Assembly: GCF_001936575.1 (NCBI RefSeq) | Contig: NZ_MSMP01000006.1 | Coordinates: 1-64,000 of the forward strand | Length of the DNA stretch: 64,000 nt | Source of the DNA: Tenacibaculum agarivorans | GTDB taxonomy: Bacteria; Bacteroidota; Bacteroidia; Flavobacteriales; Flavobacteriaceae | Reading direction: 5' to 3' | In this document: positions 7,605 to 17,347 of the stretch, one piece after another | How positions within the stretch are numbered: position 1 is the first letter of the stretch | How the letters are laid out: each line of letters begins with the position of its first letter | Translations under genes and position numbers: made by a program | Notes under the pieces: generated by a model | Databases searched by the model: none | Told to the model about the DNA's origin: nothing | Seen by the model: only the letters and a program-made list of their open reading frames with translations

Positions 7605-9876
7605 ATTGTCCAGGATCTGTTGTGGTAGTTTGATTAAAGGTTAAACTACCTAAGTTGAAAGCGCCTCCATCCATAAAAACACGCATTACTTGCTGACCAG
7701 CAGCTAGTGAGACATTTGATATCGTTTGAGCAACAAACGTTCCCCAATCTCCAGTAGAGTTAACGGATTGTACTCCTGTTTTGTCTACACCATCAAATTC
7801 AACATGAAATGCGCCGTTATTTCCTGTTGAAGCAACTTGAACATTAAGGTCGTAATTTCCGGAAGTAGCAACATTTACAGTATATTCTAACCACTCACCT
7901 GCTGCAATCCAGCCTATATTACCAGTACTAATTCTATTTTCTGTATCTACATCAGTATTTTGTCGAGCGCCAGATCCATTATTTCCAGTAGTGGTATCAT
8001 TATAGGCAATACCTTGCCCTCCGTTGTCAAAATCAACCGCATTAATTACTCCAGGTATAGTATGATTTTTAAATGGTGTTTGTTCATTTGGAGTGGTACT
8101 ATTAACAGTTATAGTAGCTGTATCCGTTAGATTACTTCCATCAGCAGTAGTTGCTGTGATTATAACATTACCAGAGGCTATCGCTGTTACTACACCTGAT
8201 GCTGTAACTGTTGCAAGGCTAGTATTATTAGAAGACCATGTAACAGTTTTGTTTGTGGTATTACTAGGAACTATGGTAGCTGTTAAATTAGTAGTTTGTC
8301 CTATTTCTAACGTTGTATTTGCAGGTGTTACAGTAATTCCAGTAGCGATAACATCAGTTGTATCATCAGGATCTTCCCCATCTCCTCCAGTAACAGTTAT
8401 AATACTAGTATCCGTATTATCTCCACTTAATGTTTTTCCAGTGATGGTAGCCGTACCATCATCTATAGCTGTTACTAAACCCGTAGTACTGACAGTAGCT
8501 ACATTGATATCAGATGACGACCAGGTAACTGCTTTATTGGTAGCGTTAAAAGGAATAACAGATGCTGTTAATTGTGTAGTTTCACCAGCGTTTAATGTAA
8601 GATTTGGAGGTAAAACACTAACTCCTGTGGTTGGAATGTTTTGTGGAGTATCATCTACAGGTTCCCCAGAAATATTAACCACAATGCCATCAGTAAAACC
8701 ACCATCAAATGTTTTTACCTGTATTACAATGTTACCTGCCTTAACTCCTTTGATGAGACCCTGACCATTTACAGTAAGAAAAGCAGTATTAGCAGAAGAC
8801 CATGTCACAATTTTTTTAGTTGCATTAGCAGGTGAAATAACAGCATCAAGTTGGAATGTTTCCCCAGGACGTATACTTACATTTCTAGGGGTAATAGCAA
8901 CATCTGTAACTGGTATATTTCCTCCTGTTGGAACAGCATCATAAACTCGTATCCAATCAACTTGAAATAAATTTTTACCATTAGCGTCATCTAATTCTTC
9001 ATCAGTAGGATAAATATTTAAATCACTTAACCAAGATTGCTGTTCCATATTGATAATAATATGTTGAGGTTTACTTAAGCCTGTTCCACCTGTATAGCCA
9101 TATTTATCAAGAGCATCAAAGTCAGTAGTGTGTTCTGATAAATTTCCATCTGGATCTATAAAACTATGTTCATTTTTTTTAATAGTTCTTACTTTTACCC
9201 CATTAATATAATACTCCGCATGGTGAGGATTTACCCAATAAACTCCTATAGTAAAGTATTCACCTCGCCATGATTCTCTATCATTCTCATAATACCATGT
9301 ACCAAAAACTTCTTCTTCATCTCTTGGTTGATAATCTGTAAAAGGATTTCTAATGAATGTATGATGGCTTAAATGTATACGTTGATCAAACCACTCTCTG
9401 CCTGTTTGACTATTTGGATACGATTCTAACATGTCTAACTCTTCAGTTTCATCTTCACTAATCATCCAAATATTATTTGCAAGCATACAATTTGCTTGTT
9501 TTACTCTAGCTTCCATATACATAGGATAGGTCATTTGTGCTTTTGAAGAAATACATCCAGTGTATATAATTGAAAACTGTTGATCTAAAGCAGCATGTAT
9601 ATTTAAATTTCCATTAGTAACCCATGAATGATCTCTATTAAAAGCCGTATTTGATGGTCCAGAAAAAGAGTTTATATATAAATTATTCCACCTTTTAGTA
9701 AATTCAGGATGTTGATTAGCATTGGTAGATTCATAATTAAAACTATCTGAAACAGGATTTAACTCCCAAACCATCCCTGAAGGAGGATTAGCAGGAATAT
9801 TTATACCGCTCCAGTCTTGGGCAATTAAATTCAGGCTTACTAAAAGCCAAAAAAAGGATATGAAATATGTTTTCAT
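6928..9876 (-). CDS. Secreted GH16 beta-agarase/porphyranase-type enzyme with three Ig-like and two CBM6-like domains
   Basis: A 982-residue secreted glycoside hydrolase that should cut internal beta-1,4 bonds of red-algal galactans (agarose or porphyran). The start is the ATG at 9874-9876, because the signal peptide MKTYFISFFWLLVSLNLIAQ begins there; further upstream the frame is non-coding in character. Domains: GH16 at about 21-316 with the retaining motif E146-L-D148-M-L-E151; three bacterial Ig-like Big_2 repeats at about 321-403, 414-497 and 510-592; a CBM6 at about 603-748; a second CBM6-like module at about 757-888; a T9SS sorting domain at 908-982 (VVYPNPSDG, ending KQIIIK). The N-terminal WELNPVSDSFNY resembles flavobacterial agarases. 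Exact substrate cannot be read from sequence. It is last of three same-strand galactanase genes. Confidence 0.9.
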   Translation of the reverse strand: MKTYFISFFWLLVSLNLIAQDWSGINIPANPPSGMVWELNPVSDSFNYESTNANQHPEFTKRWNNLYINSFSGPSNTAFNRDHSWVTNGNLNIHAALDQQFSIIYTGCISSKAQMTYPMYMEARVKQANCMLANNIWMISEDETEELDMLESYPNSQTGREWFDQRIHLSHHTFIRNPFTDYQPRDEEEVFGTWYYENDRESWRGEYFTIGVYWVNPHHAEYYINGVKVRTIKKNEHSFIDPDGNLSEHTTDFDALDKYGYTGGTGLSKPQHIIINMEQQSWLSDLNIYPTDEELDDANGKNLFQVDWIRVYDAVPTGGNIPVTDVAITPRNVSIRPGETFQLDAVISPANATKKIVTWSSANTAFLTVNGQGLIKGVKAGNIVIQVKTFDGGFTDGIVVNISGEPVDDTPQNIPTTGVSVLPPNLTLNAGETTQLTASVIPFNATNKAVTWSSSDINVATVSTTGLVTAIDDGTATITGKTLSGDNTDTSIITVTGGDGEDPDDTTDVIATGITVTPANTTLEIGQTTNLTATIVPSNTTNKTVTWSSNNTSLATVTASGVVTAIASGNVIITATTADGSNLTDTATITVNSTTPNEQTPFKNHTIPGVINAVDFDNGGQGIAYNDTTTGNNGSGARQNTDVDTENRISTGNIGWIAAGEWLEYTVNVATSGNYDLNVQVASTGNNGAFHVEFDGVDKTGVQSVNSTGDWGTFVAQTISNVSLAAGQQVMRVFMDGGAFNLGSLTFNQTTTTDPGQLITIQAENFTTTGGTFNDAFAGGPGLGVNRTATTINYVNNGDYADYSVTIPEDGTYEIVYYISSPNTGTTIAFGSPSTVFNTTNVPNNGSWDDYQPLTASQTVDFTSGNHTIRLTAAPQIWTWNLDKFTLQKVQTVVSRSAIIKDENPIQKLEVVVYPNPSDGVFTVLGLDNGKQSFKIVNALGITVKEIDIPVQGHKVSLHLQSLSAGIYFIATKDFVKQIIIK
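8093..8900 (-). repeat. Coding tandem repeat: three Big_2 Ig-like modules
   Basis: Three successive modules of about 85 codons inside the GH16 gene, each with the pattern T-[AN]-x-[IV]-x-P-x-[ND]-[AT]-T-[NK]-K-x-V-TWSS followed by a G-[LV]-[VI]-x-[AG] turn. A fourth module of the same family is in the GH86 protein. They act as spacers between catalytic and binding modules. Confidence 0.75.
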
Positions 9877-10003
9877 TAGTATTGATTTTGTTTGTTTTTT
9901 CGATTGAAAAAGGAAAGGAATACGTTCCTCTTTTCTTTTAGAAGGTTGATTAAAATTGTGACCTCGTTGTAATGAGATCACAATTTTTTAAGCATAACTT
10001 CGG

Positions 10004-11611
10004 TTATTTTTTAATGAGAAGTTTTAAGATTTTCTGATTTGAATCAGAAGAGATATTGATAAAATACATTCCAGAAGCTAATCCATCTACTGCAATAGTA
10101 TTGTTATTAGCACTAATATTTCCCGATAATACAGAAGCCCCATTACTATTTACCAGTTGGTATTTGTAATCAGCACTCTTGCTTAAACCTAAAATGGTGA
10201 AAACACGACTAGATGGATTTGGATATCCGATTATTCTCAAATCTTTTATCGTAGTTTTCTCTTTCTTAACCATATTTCTAAAAGCTATGTTTTGTACCTT
10301 TTTTAAGGTAAACTTATCTAAGTTCCAAGTCCAAGTTTGAGGAGCAGCTTTCAGTCGAATAGTATTAATACCAGCATTAAGATTTACTGTACTTGAAGCC
10401 GCCAAAGGCTGATAATTATCCCATGAACCGTTGTTAGGCACAGTAGTAACATTGAATACAGTATTTGGTGTTCCAAAAGAAATAGTAGTTCCAGTATTTG
10501 GAGAAGAAATATAATAGACAATTTCATACGTTCCATTTTCAGGAACAGTAACCGTATAATCTGCATAATCACCATTATTCACATAATTAATAATAGTTGC
10601 TGCTCTATTAACTCCAAAACCAGGGCCACCAGCAAAAGTATCATTAAAAGTACCTCCAGTTGCAGTAAAGTCTTCTGCTTGGATGGTAATGAATTGCCCA
10701 GGATTAGTATTGGTATCATCAACAGGTTTATAAATACGCATCCAGTCTACCCAAAAAATGTTACTTCCATTTTGTAGCTCCGCATCTGTAGGACCAGTTC
10801 TCCAAGTTGTTTGATTCTCAGCGTCAATAATAATATCCATTTCTTTATTTAAACCCGTTCGAGTATCATTGTTTACATCACCTGGATTTACTGCATTGGT
10901 GTAAAATAAAGGATCAATCATATCCTTTCCTGAAACAGTACGTACTAGTTTTCCATCAATGTAGTATTCTAAATGCCAAGGATCTCTCCAATAACATCCG
11001 TATCTATGATATTCATTTCGCCATGGTACAGGACTATAGTGCCAAGATCCAGCATCTTTAGGTTGATAGTCTTGAAAAGGGTTTCTTATGAATACGTGGT
11101 GACTTAAATGCATTCTATGATTAAACCATTCTTGACCAGCTCCACCACCATAGCCTTCCATGGCATCAATTTCTTGAGTATCGTCAGGACTCAATAACCA
11201 AAAGGCATTTGCTAAAGTTTGGTTCATAATTTTAGCACTAACTTCAAAGTATACAGGGTATTTTATTCGTTTTTTATTGGTGATGATACCGCAGTATACT
11301 TGATTAGAGCCTGGAACTCTAACTGCTTGTATAGCTAATTTATCTCCATTAGACCATGCTTGTGCAGAATTAAAAAGAGTTTCACCGGGTCCGGTCCAAT
11401 TGTTATGATATCTTGGATACCATTTATCTGTAAAAGCTGTAGGTCTATTTCCTTCAGACATTGTATAATTAAAATCATCTGAAATATCAGGTTGAAGTTC
11501 CCAAGTTTTTCCTGATCCAGGATTTGCGGGTACTGGAAATGCACTCCATTCTTGTTGCGCAATTGTAGGTAAAGCGCATAGTACAAATAGTATAAAAACT
11601 TTAAAATTCAT
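10004..11611 (-). CDS. Secreted GH16 beta-agarase/porphyranase-type enzyme with CBM6-like domain
   Basis: A 535-residue secreted GH16 enzyme with signal peptide MNFKVFILFVLCALPTIAQ. The catalytic domain spans about 21-297 with motif E147-I-D149-A-M-E152, conserved HLSHHVFIRNPFQDYQP near 168-184 and WVDWMRIY near 287-294. A CBM6-like module follows at 308-437 and a T9SS sorting domain at about 458-535 (GYPNPSSRV, ending LLIKK). It lacks the Ig-like repeats of its neighbour. The binding module is the same family as those on either side but clearly more diverged. Substrate is an agar-type galactan; agarase versus porphyranase is undecided. It lies 12 bases after the GH86 gene, so the two are probably cotranscribed. 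Confidence 0.9.
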   Translation of the reverse strand: MNFKVFILFVLCALPTIAQQEWSAFPVPANPGSGKTWELQPDISDDFNYTMSEGNRPTAFTDKWYPRYHNNWTGPGETLFNSAQAWSNGDKLAIQAVRVPGSNQVYCGIITNKKRIKYPVYFEVSAKIMNQTLANAFWLLSPDDTQEIDAMEGYGGGAGQEWFNHRMHLSHHVFIRNPFQDYQPKDAGSWHYSPVPWRNEYHRYGCYWRDPWHLEYYIDGKLVRTVSGKDMIDPLFYTNAVNPGDVNNDTRTGLNKEMDIIIDAENQTTWRTGPTDAELQNGSNIFWVDWMRIYKPVDDTNTNPGQFITIQAEDFTATGGTFNDTFAGGPGFGVNRAATIINYVNNGDYADYTVTVPENGTYEIVYYISSPNTGTTISFGTPNTVFNVTTVPNNGSWDNYQPLAASSTVNLNAGINTIRLKAAPQTWTWNLDKFTLKKVQNIAFRNMVKKEKTTIKDLRIIGYPNPSSRVFTILGLSKSADYKYQLVNSNGASVLSGNISANNNTIAVDGLASGMYFINISSDSNQKILKLLIKK

Positions 11612-11623
11612 GATTATATTCGC

Positions 11624-12300
11624 TTATTTTATAATAATTTGTTTTACAAAGTCTTTTGTAGCAATAAAATAGATTCCAGCACTTAACGATTGTAAGTTTA
11701 AATTCGCTTTATGTCCTTGAACTGAAGTATCTATTTCTTTAACTGTTATGCCTAATGCATTAACAATTTTAAATGACTGTTTTCCATTATCTAATCCTAG
11801 AACAGTAAAGACTCCGTCTGATGGATTAGGATATACAACTACCTCTAATTTTTGAATTGGGTTTTCATCTTTTACAATAGTACTTCTGGATACTACAGTT
11901 TGGACTTTTTGTAAGGTGAACTTATCTAAATTCCAAGTCCAAGTTTGTGGCGCTGCAGTTAGTCTTATGGTATGATTTCCTGCAGTAAAATCAACAGTTT
12001 GTGAAGCTGTTAAAGGCTGATAATCATCCCAAGAACCGTTGTTAGGCACATTGGTAGTATTAAAGACAGTATTTGGAGATCCAAAAGCAATGGTTGTTCC
12101 CGTATTTGGAGAAGAAATATAGTAGACAATTTCATACGTTCCATCTTCAGGAATAGTAACTGAGTAATCAGCATAATCACCATTATTCACATAGTTAATA
12201 GTTGTAGCAGTTCTGTTGACACCAAGTCCAGGTCCTCCAGCAAAAGCATCATTAAAAGTACCACCAGTTGCAGTAAAATCTTCTGCTTGTATAGTAATAA
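11624..12300 (-). repeat. 677-bp direct repeat, copy B
   Basis: Partner of 6928-7604: same orientation, no gaps, about 96% identity by manual count. It encodes the CBM6-like and T9SS domains of the GH86 protein. Recombination between the copies would remove the intervening GH16 gene and most of the other one. Confidence 0.93.
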
Positions 12301-14722
12301 TTTCATTAGGGCCGTTATTACTATTTACGGTGATTGACGAATTAGCAGAGAAACTACCATCTTGAGTAGTTACCGTTATTGTTGTATTTCCCTGAGCAAT
12401 ACCAGTAACTACACCATTGGCGTCAACAGAGGCAACAGTTGGGTTACTAGAATTCCAACTTACGGTTTTATTTGTAGCATTAGATGGTGAAATCGTTTCA
12501 TTTAGGTTTAGAGTTTGTCCTATGTTTAAGTTTCCACTTGTTGGGCTTAGGTCTATTCCTGTTACAGGAACTATAGGATCAGTATCTCCTCCATCTGTTC
12601 TTCCTGGCACAGTACTAAATTCCCATGTAGCTAAATTCACATAACATACCTCTCCTACATGTTTAAAATCAATAACAACAGTATTATTGGTTTGCAATAA
12701 ATTAGCAGGGACAGGTATTTCTAAAGTACCAAACCATCTACTTCGCAATTGATTCCCTCCTCGCCAATCGATAGGTGTTTCCACTTCTGTACCATTAACA
12801 GTTAGCTTATTAATAGTTAAAAAACCACCCTCTTTATCATCATCATCATTAAAAAGATTAGCTGTAACTCTTAACATTGCTTCAGCTTGATTAGTATTTG
12901 GTGGGACTCTAACGCCATTGATTTGGAAAGTATTATCTCCAGCTTGAATAGGAACTCTCTGATTGGCGCTAAGGTTAGGTCCATAGAATTTTCTTTCGAT
13001 AGAAGTTTCGTTAATTGTTACATTGTTAGCGTAGGTATACTTTACAACCATGGTACCGTCTGCAGCTAACTGCACATTACTAGGAGCTGAACTTCCTAAA
13101 TTTGAAGTATCCAATTTAATATTTCGAACACCGGATAAATACAAATGTTTAGAAGATACATTTTGTAACCCAGGAGTATTTCCGAAGAAATTTAAATTGA
13201 TACTTTTTGCAACAGGTTCAAGGTTATTTAAAATTAAATATGCATGATTTCCATCAATATAACAATCTACTTGAATATCAGGATCAGAAGATTTAGTATC
13301 TATACGAGTTCCTTTTACTTCAGACCATAATTCGAACCATTTAATATAATCGCTCCATTCCCAATTTCCATCCCTATCATCATCTCTTAACAATTTATAC
13401 TGATAGAAATATTCTGGTATTCCGTCTCCATTTTCATCTGTATCACCCCATTGGGCTTTAGTAGGTGTAAAAGGCATAGACAATTCTATATAATCAGGTC
13501 TTTCTAAAAATTGCATTAACATAGAGCTAAATGGTTTCATAATTTCCCAATCATACCTGTTATCATGAGGTTTAAAATCCCAAGCATTATTAACCCCTCC
13601 ATATTCCGATATAATTATAGGTTTACGAGTTCCAAATTTGTTAATATCATAAGTTTCTAACATGTCTAAAGTAGCTTCAACATGACTTCCAGCACGGGTA
13701 ACACCACCGTTAGCGTCGTAAGATGGCCAATCATATAAATGAACAGAATAATAGTCCATATTAGCACCTGCGGCGTCAATAAATCCTTTCCATATGACTT
13801 CCCATTGAAACCAAGGAAAATTTTGTCCTAAGTAAGGAGATTCTACCTGACTTCTTGCATAAGCCTTCGCAATTTCATCTCCAGGTGTATTTCCATAAAA
13901 ATTATTGACATAATCAGCGGTTTGGAATCTTGAAAATTGATCCGAATTGAATAAATCATGCGAGCCCCAAGTCATACCGCCTATTTTGGGTGCCCTGCTA
14001 CCTAATTTTTGTTTTACGCCTTGCGCAACTAAATTGTGATATTCCCAGATATCTTCCCAAGAAGACATCATAAATTGACCAGTATTTAGTTTAAAATCAG
14101 GTTCATTTATTACTTCCCAATATTTAGGCATAGGTTGTCCTTGATCTCCAGGGCCTGTAGAGAAAAATTCATCCATATATTGAACTACCCATTCTGCAGA
14201 AGTTTCAATATCTTGAGAAATCCATGTTTGTCCATTAGCTCTTCCCCACTCTGAACCACTAGGATACCAGTAAGATAATGTAGGATATACAGGGTGTGGA
14301 TTTGTACCCATGACCATACTTTGAATTTTGTCTTTGAATTGGACTCTGTTTTCAGAAATTAATCTGTCGTGATGCCATCCTTTCCAAAAATCTAACAGTA
14401 CAGTTAAACTATCTGTATCATGTTTATTAGGTCTATCAGGATCTGCAGGAGAATAATTGAATAAAAAGGATGATAGACCATTGTCGCGTCCAAAGTAAAC
14501 GTCTAAATCATCGACTAAATATTTTAATTTATCAAATTCTCCATCCCAATCTCCTTCATATAAATTAGAATGTGTAACAATGTGGCGGTCTCTACCAAAA
14601 TCTGAAACGCCTCCTACAGAGTGTTTTATATTCACATTCACATCTACATTGACTTGCGAAAAGATTTGAGGAATAATTAAAATACTTAGAATAAAGAATA
14701 ATAGGGTGTGTTTGTTTTTCAT
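11624..14722 (-). CDS. Secreted GH86 beta-agarase/porphyranase with Big_2, CBM6-like and T9SS domains
   Basis: A 1032-residue secreted enzyme of family GH86, which contains endo-beta-agarases and porphyranases. A signal peptide occupies residues 1-22. The TIM-barrel catalytic part starts with IKHSVGGVSDFGRDRHIVTH; the acid/base is predicted at E207 in YWEVINEPDF and the nucleophile at E373 in IISEYGG. Beta-sandwich domains typical of GH86 follow to about residue 705. Then come one Big_2 module (about 718-800), a CBM6-like module (about 808-938) and a T9SS sorting domain. It is the first gene of the galactanase block, with a hairpin in its leader. Acting with the GH16 enzymes it would depolymerise agar or porphyran outside the cell. 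Confidence 0.92.
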   Translation of the reverse strand: MKNKHTLLFFILSILIIPQIFSQVNVDVNVNIKHSVGGVSDFGRDRHIVTHSNLYEGDWDGEFDKLKYLVDDLDVYFGRDNGLSSFLFNYSPADPDRPNKHDTDSLTVLLDFWKGWHHDRLISENRVQFKDKIQSMVMGTNPHPVYPTLSYWYPSGSEWGRANGQTWISQDIETSAEWVVQYMDEFFSTGPGDQGQPMPKYWEVINEPDFKLNTGQFMMSSWEDIWEYHNLVAQGVKQKLGSRAPKIGGMTWGSHDLFNSDQFSRFQTADYVNNFYGNTPGDEIAKAYARSQVESPYLGQNFPWFQWEVIWKGFIDAAGANMDYYSVHLYDWPSYDANGGVTRAGSHVEATLDMLETYDINKFGTRKPIIISEYGGVNNAWDFKPHDNRYDWEIMKPFSSMLMQFLERPDYIELSMPFTPTKAQWGDTDENGDGIPEYFYQYKLLRDDDRDGNWEWSDYIKWFELWSEVKGTRIDTKSSDPDIQVDCYIDGNHAYLILNNLEPVAKSINLNFFGNTPGLQNVSSKHLYLSGVRNIKLDTSNLGSSAPSNVQLAADGTMVVKYTYANNVTINETSIERKFYGPNLSANQRVPIQAGDNTFQINGVRVPPNTNQAEAMLRVTANLFNDDDDKEGGFLTINKLTVNGTEVETPIDWRGGNQLRSRWFGTLEIPVPANLLQTNNTVVIDFKHVGEVCYVNLATWEFSTVPGRTDGGDTDPIVPVTGIDLSPTSGNLNIGQTLNLNETISPSNATNKTVSWNSSNPTVASVDANGVVTGIAQGNTTITVTTQDGSFSANSSITVNSNNGPNEIITIQAEDFTATGGTFNDAFAGGPGLGVNRTATTINYVNNGDYADYSVTIPEDGTYEIVYYISSPNTGTTIAFGSPNTVFNTTNVPNNGSWDDYQPLTASQTVDFTAGNHTIRLTAAPQTWTWNLDKFTLQKVQTVVSRSTIVKDENPIQKLEVVVYPNPSDGVFTVLGLDNGKQSFKIVNALGITVKEIDTSVQGHKANLNLQSLSAGIYFIATKDFVKQIIIK

Positions 14723-14769
14723 TTTTAATTCTTTTGGTTATTGTTTAAAATAGGGGTGTAAAAAGTCAT

Positions 14770-14798
14770 CAAAGCGCTGGTGTGTTTACCAGCCTTTG
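14770..14798. promoter_or_regulatory. Hairpin in the leader of the GH86 operon
   Basis: CAAAGCGCTGGT and ACCAGCCTTTG form a stem with one bulged base around a TGTTT loop, 48 bases before the GH86 start. It may be a transcription-factor site or a leader stem-loop. On the plus strand it is followed by a T-rich run, but no plus-strand gene ends here, so a terminator role is unlikely. Confidence 0.4.
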
Positions 14799-15372
14799 TT
14801 TTCTCTAGTTCATTAGTTTCTATATAGATATATCAAAAAACCTAGGATAAGAAATACCTGTAAAGAAACACTGTTAGGGTAATGAACAGAGTAGGGATCA
14901 GCATAAAATTTACGTGTACGTCTAAGAAATTACCATCAAAAGTTATAGGATAATTATATGAGAAAAAATCATCTAGAAGATTTAGTTAATTCTCACTAAA
15001 AAAAAGATATAATACTTTTCTTGATAAAGACGTATGAAAATGAAATTGTTACTTTGTTATTTAAAAAGGAAAAGAAAATTTCACGGACTAAATGAGCAGG
15101 ATAAAAATGAGGTTTTCATAATGTTTATTTGGTTTTTTTGGGTTTGTTTTGTTCTGTTGTAAATTAGGGGTTTTCTGGCGTTAGCCCGCTTTATTACTGA
15201 GTAAAAAAAATAGACATAAACTAGACAAAACACTATAATCGAGTTTTTTAAACTTACAAAAACAGGATTTTGAATATTAATTACAGAAGATTAATAAAAA
15301 AACTAGAGAAATATAAAAGTCATAATTTTTAGATTGTATAGTTTTAGAACTTTTTACAAAAGCAAGGAAATA
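14799..15372. other. 574-base non-coding region between divergent genes
   Basis: AT-rich spacer between the GH86 gene (minus) and the EamA transporter gene (plus). Both promoters must lie here. I see no open frame of coding quality, no tRNA-like fold and no clear TAnnTTTG box. The transporter's ribosome-binding site AAGGAAA is at its right end. Confidence 0.5.
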
Positions 15373-16227
15373 ATGGGTAACAATTACTTAAAAAACCTCT
15401 TAGGTTTACTATTAGCTACTTTTTTTATCAGTACTTCTGGAGTTCTAGGAAGGTATATAGCCATGCCTTCTGAAGTTATTATTTTTTTCAGAGCAGCTTT
15501 TGCTATGATAATTTTATTTGTGTTTTTGAAACTGAAGAAAGAACCATTATCCTTAAAATCAAAAGATCACTTTTTACCCTTTTTAGTAAGTGGTGTTTTT
15601 ATGGGGGTTCATTGGGTGACGTATTTCTATGCACTCAAGCTTTCTAATGTAGCTATAGGAATGCTATCCTTATACACATTTCCTGTGCTAATTGCATTTT
15701 TAGAACCTTTTTTTCTGAAAGTGAAATTCGACCCTATTTATATAATTTTTGGAATTTTAGTTTTACTAGGTTTGTATATCCTATCCCCTGAATTTACTTT
15801 TGAGAGTACAACTACAATAGGTATTTTATTTGGTTTAGTATCAGCATTATGCTATGCGATTAGAATTTTAATTTTAAAACGTTATGTAAATCAATATAAT
15901 GGTGTGGTTTTAATGTTTTATCAAACAGTCATCATTTCTATTTGCCTCTTCCCTACACTATTTTTTATGGATATTTCTGGAGTACAAAGTCAATTACCTT
16001 TTTTATTATTATTGGCTTTTTTAACCACAGCTATTGGCCATAGTTTAATGGTATATTCACTACAGTTTTTTTCTGCATCTACAACAAGTATTATCAGTAG
16101 TGTACAGCCTATTTTTGGAATTATTTTGGCATTTATTTTTTTACATGAAATGCCAACATGGAATACTTTTTTAGGAGGAAGCCTAATTTTAATTACAATT
16201 ATTTTAGAAGTGTTCAGAAAAAAATAA
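15373..16227 (+). CDS. EamA/DMT-family membrane transporter
   Basis: A 284-residue inner-membrane protein of the drug/metabolite transporter superfamily, with about ten hydrophobic segments in two homologous halves, as usual for EamA proteins (about 290-300 residues). I chose the ATG at 15373, because AAGGAAA stands just before it; a TTG at 15334 would add 13 charged residues. Conserved features are FISTSGVLGRY in the first segment, GVHWVTYFYALKLSNVAIG in segment 4, and HSLMVYSLQFFSASTTSII in the second half. Substrate is not predictable. It is divergent from the galactanase genes. Confidence 0.87.
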   Translation: MGNNYLKNLLGLLLATFFISTSGVLGRYIAMPSEVIIFFRAAFAMIILFVFLKLKKEPLSLKSKDHFLPFLVSGVFMGVHWVTYFYALKLSNVAIGMLSLYTFPVLIAFLEPFFLKVKFDPIYIIFGILVLLGLYILSPEFTFESTTTIGILFGLVSALCYAIRILILKRYVNQYNGVVLMFYQTVIISICLFPTLFFMDISGVQSQLPFLLLLAFLTTAIGHSLMVYSLQFFSASTTSIISSVQPIFGIILAFIFLHEMPTWNTFLGGSLILITIILEVFRKK

Positions 16228-16295
16228 TACTTTTGAACTGCTTAGAAGAACTATGAATTACATATTTAATTAACCTATTATTAAAATCTAAATTC

Positions 16296-17195
16296 ATGTT
16301 TAAAACTAAAGCACCTATCCCAGTGTTATGGCTATGCCTATGCTTTTCAATCTACACATTTTCTCAAACTCCAGTAAGTGGCTTTTATCCTAAAAAAAAC
16401 AGTTTAACTGTGGCTACAAGTTTTACTTATAAAGGGTATGATAAATTTTATCGAGGAACAACATTAACGGAAACTACACCAGCCAATATGGGTGAAATCA
16501 CCTCCTCTATTTTTGGTCTGTATTCAGAATATGGAATTAACAATTGGCTTTCAGCCTCTTTATCACTTCCATATATAGATATTCAAAATGCAAATAACAC
16601 TCCAGATCCTGTACACCAAGAAAGCCAACAAAATGGTGTGCAAAACCTAGGTTTATATGTAAAAGCCAGAGTATTTAAAAAAGACTTCTCCAACGGTTCT
16701 AATATTACATTAGGAGGTGCTACAGGAATTGATTTTCCTACCAATCAATATGTTGGAAATGCTATTTTAACAATTGGAAATAGAGCAACTTCTTTTGACA
16801 ATATGTTTATAGCTCAGTACACTACTAATTTTAATTTATTTACAGAGTTAGAAACTGGCTATAGTATTCGAACGAATAGTGATTTTGATATTCCAAATGC
16901 AGTATTATACAGTTTTAAATTAGGCTATTACAACGAATGGATTTATACTCACGCGAAGATTGGTGTACAAGATTCTGTTTCTGGCTACGATATAGGTACC
17001 CCAGAATTTGTTGCTAATGGTGGTCCTGCTGCACTATCGCAAACACAAGTAGATTATACAAATTTATATTTGGATGTTTATGCACCTATTTATAAGCAAA
17101 AGATAGGTGTAAGTGTTGGTTATGCGATGAATCTTGATGGAAGAAATTTTGGTAATGAAAGTGGATTTTCTGCTGGATTGATCTACAAAAATTAA
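16296..17195 (+). CDS. Outer-membrane beta-barrel protein
   Basis: A 299-residue exported protein with signal peptide ending near TFSQ. Alternating aromatic/hydrophobic strands, many Gly/Asn/Tyr turns and repeated phrases such as FGLYSEYGINNWLSASLSLPY suggest an outer-membrane barrel, of the type often labelled transporter or phenol-degradation MetA-like. The true role is unknown. It starts 68 bases after the EamA gene, so the pair could be cotranscribed and form an export or import route. A strong terminator follows. Confidence 0.7.
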   Translation: MFKTKAPIPVLWLCLCFSIYTFSQTPVSGFYPKKNSLTVATSFTYKGYDKFYRGTTLTETTPANMGEITSSIFGLYSEYGINNWLSASLSLPYIDIQNANNTPDPVHQESQQNGVQNLGLYVKARVFKKDFSNGSNITLGGATGIDFPTNQYVGNAILTIGNRATSFDNMFIAQYTTNFNLFTELETGYSIRTNSDFDIPNAVLYSFKLGYYNEWIYTHAKIGVQDSVSGYDIGTPEFVANGGPAALSQTQVDYTNLYLDVYAPIYKQKIGVSVGYAMNLDGRNFGNESGFSAGLIYKN

Positions 17196-17199
17196 AAAG

Positions 17200-17250
17200 A
17201 AAAGAGACTATTTAAAAAGGATTTATCTTTTAAATAGTCTCTTTTTTCAT
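17200..17250 (+). terminator. Strong rho-independent terminator
   Basis: Perfect 18-bp arms at 17200-17217 (AAAAGAGACTATTTAAAA) and 17228-17245 around a 10-base loop, followed by more T. It ends the transporter/barrel transcript. Confidence 0.9.
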
Positions 17251-17347
17251 ATTAAAACTTTGGAATATATAAACTTTAACTTCTGATTAACAAGTAGTAT
17301 TGTTGATTTTCTTTTACTTGAAAACTCAAGTAAATCGTAAACAAACT

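Noticed and set aside
8093..8764. Long plus-strand frame of 223 codons
   Set aside because: It is antisense to the Ig-like repeats of the GH16 gene; its Val/Thr-rich repetitive content mirrors those repeats, and there is no start signal.
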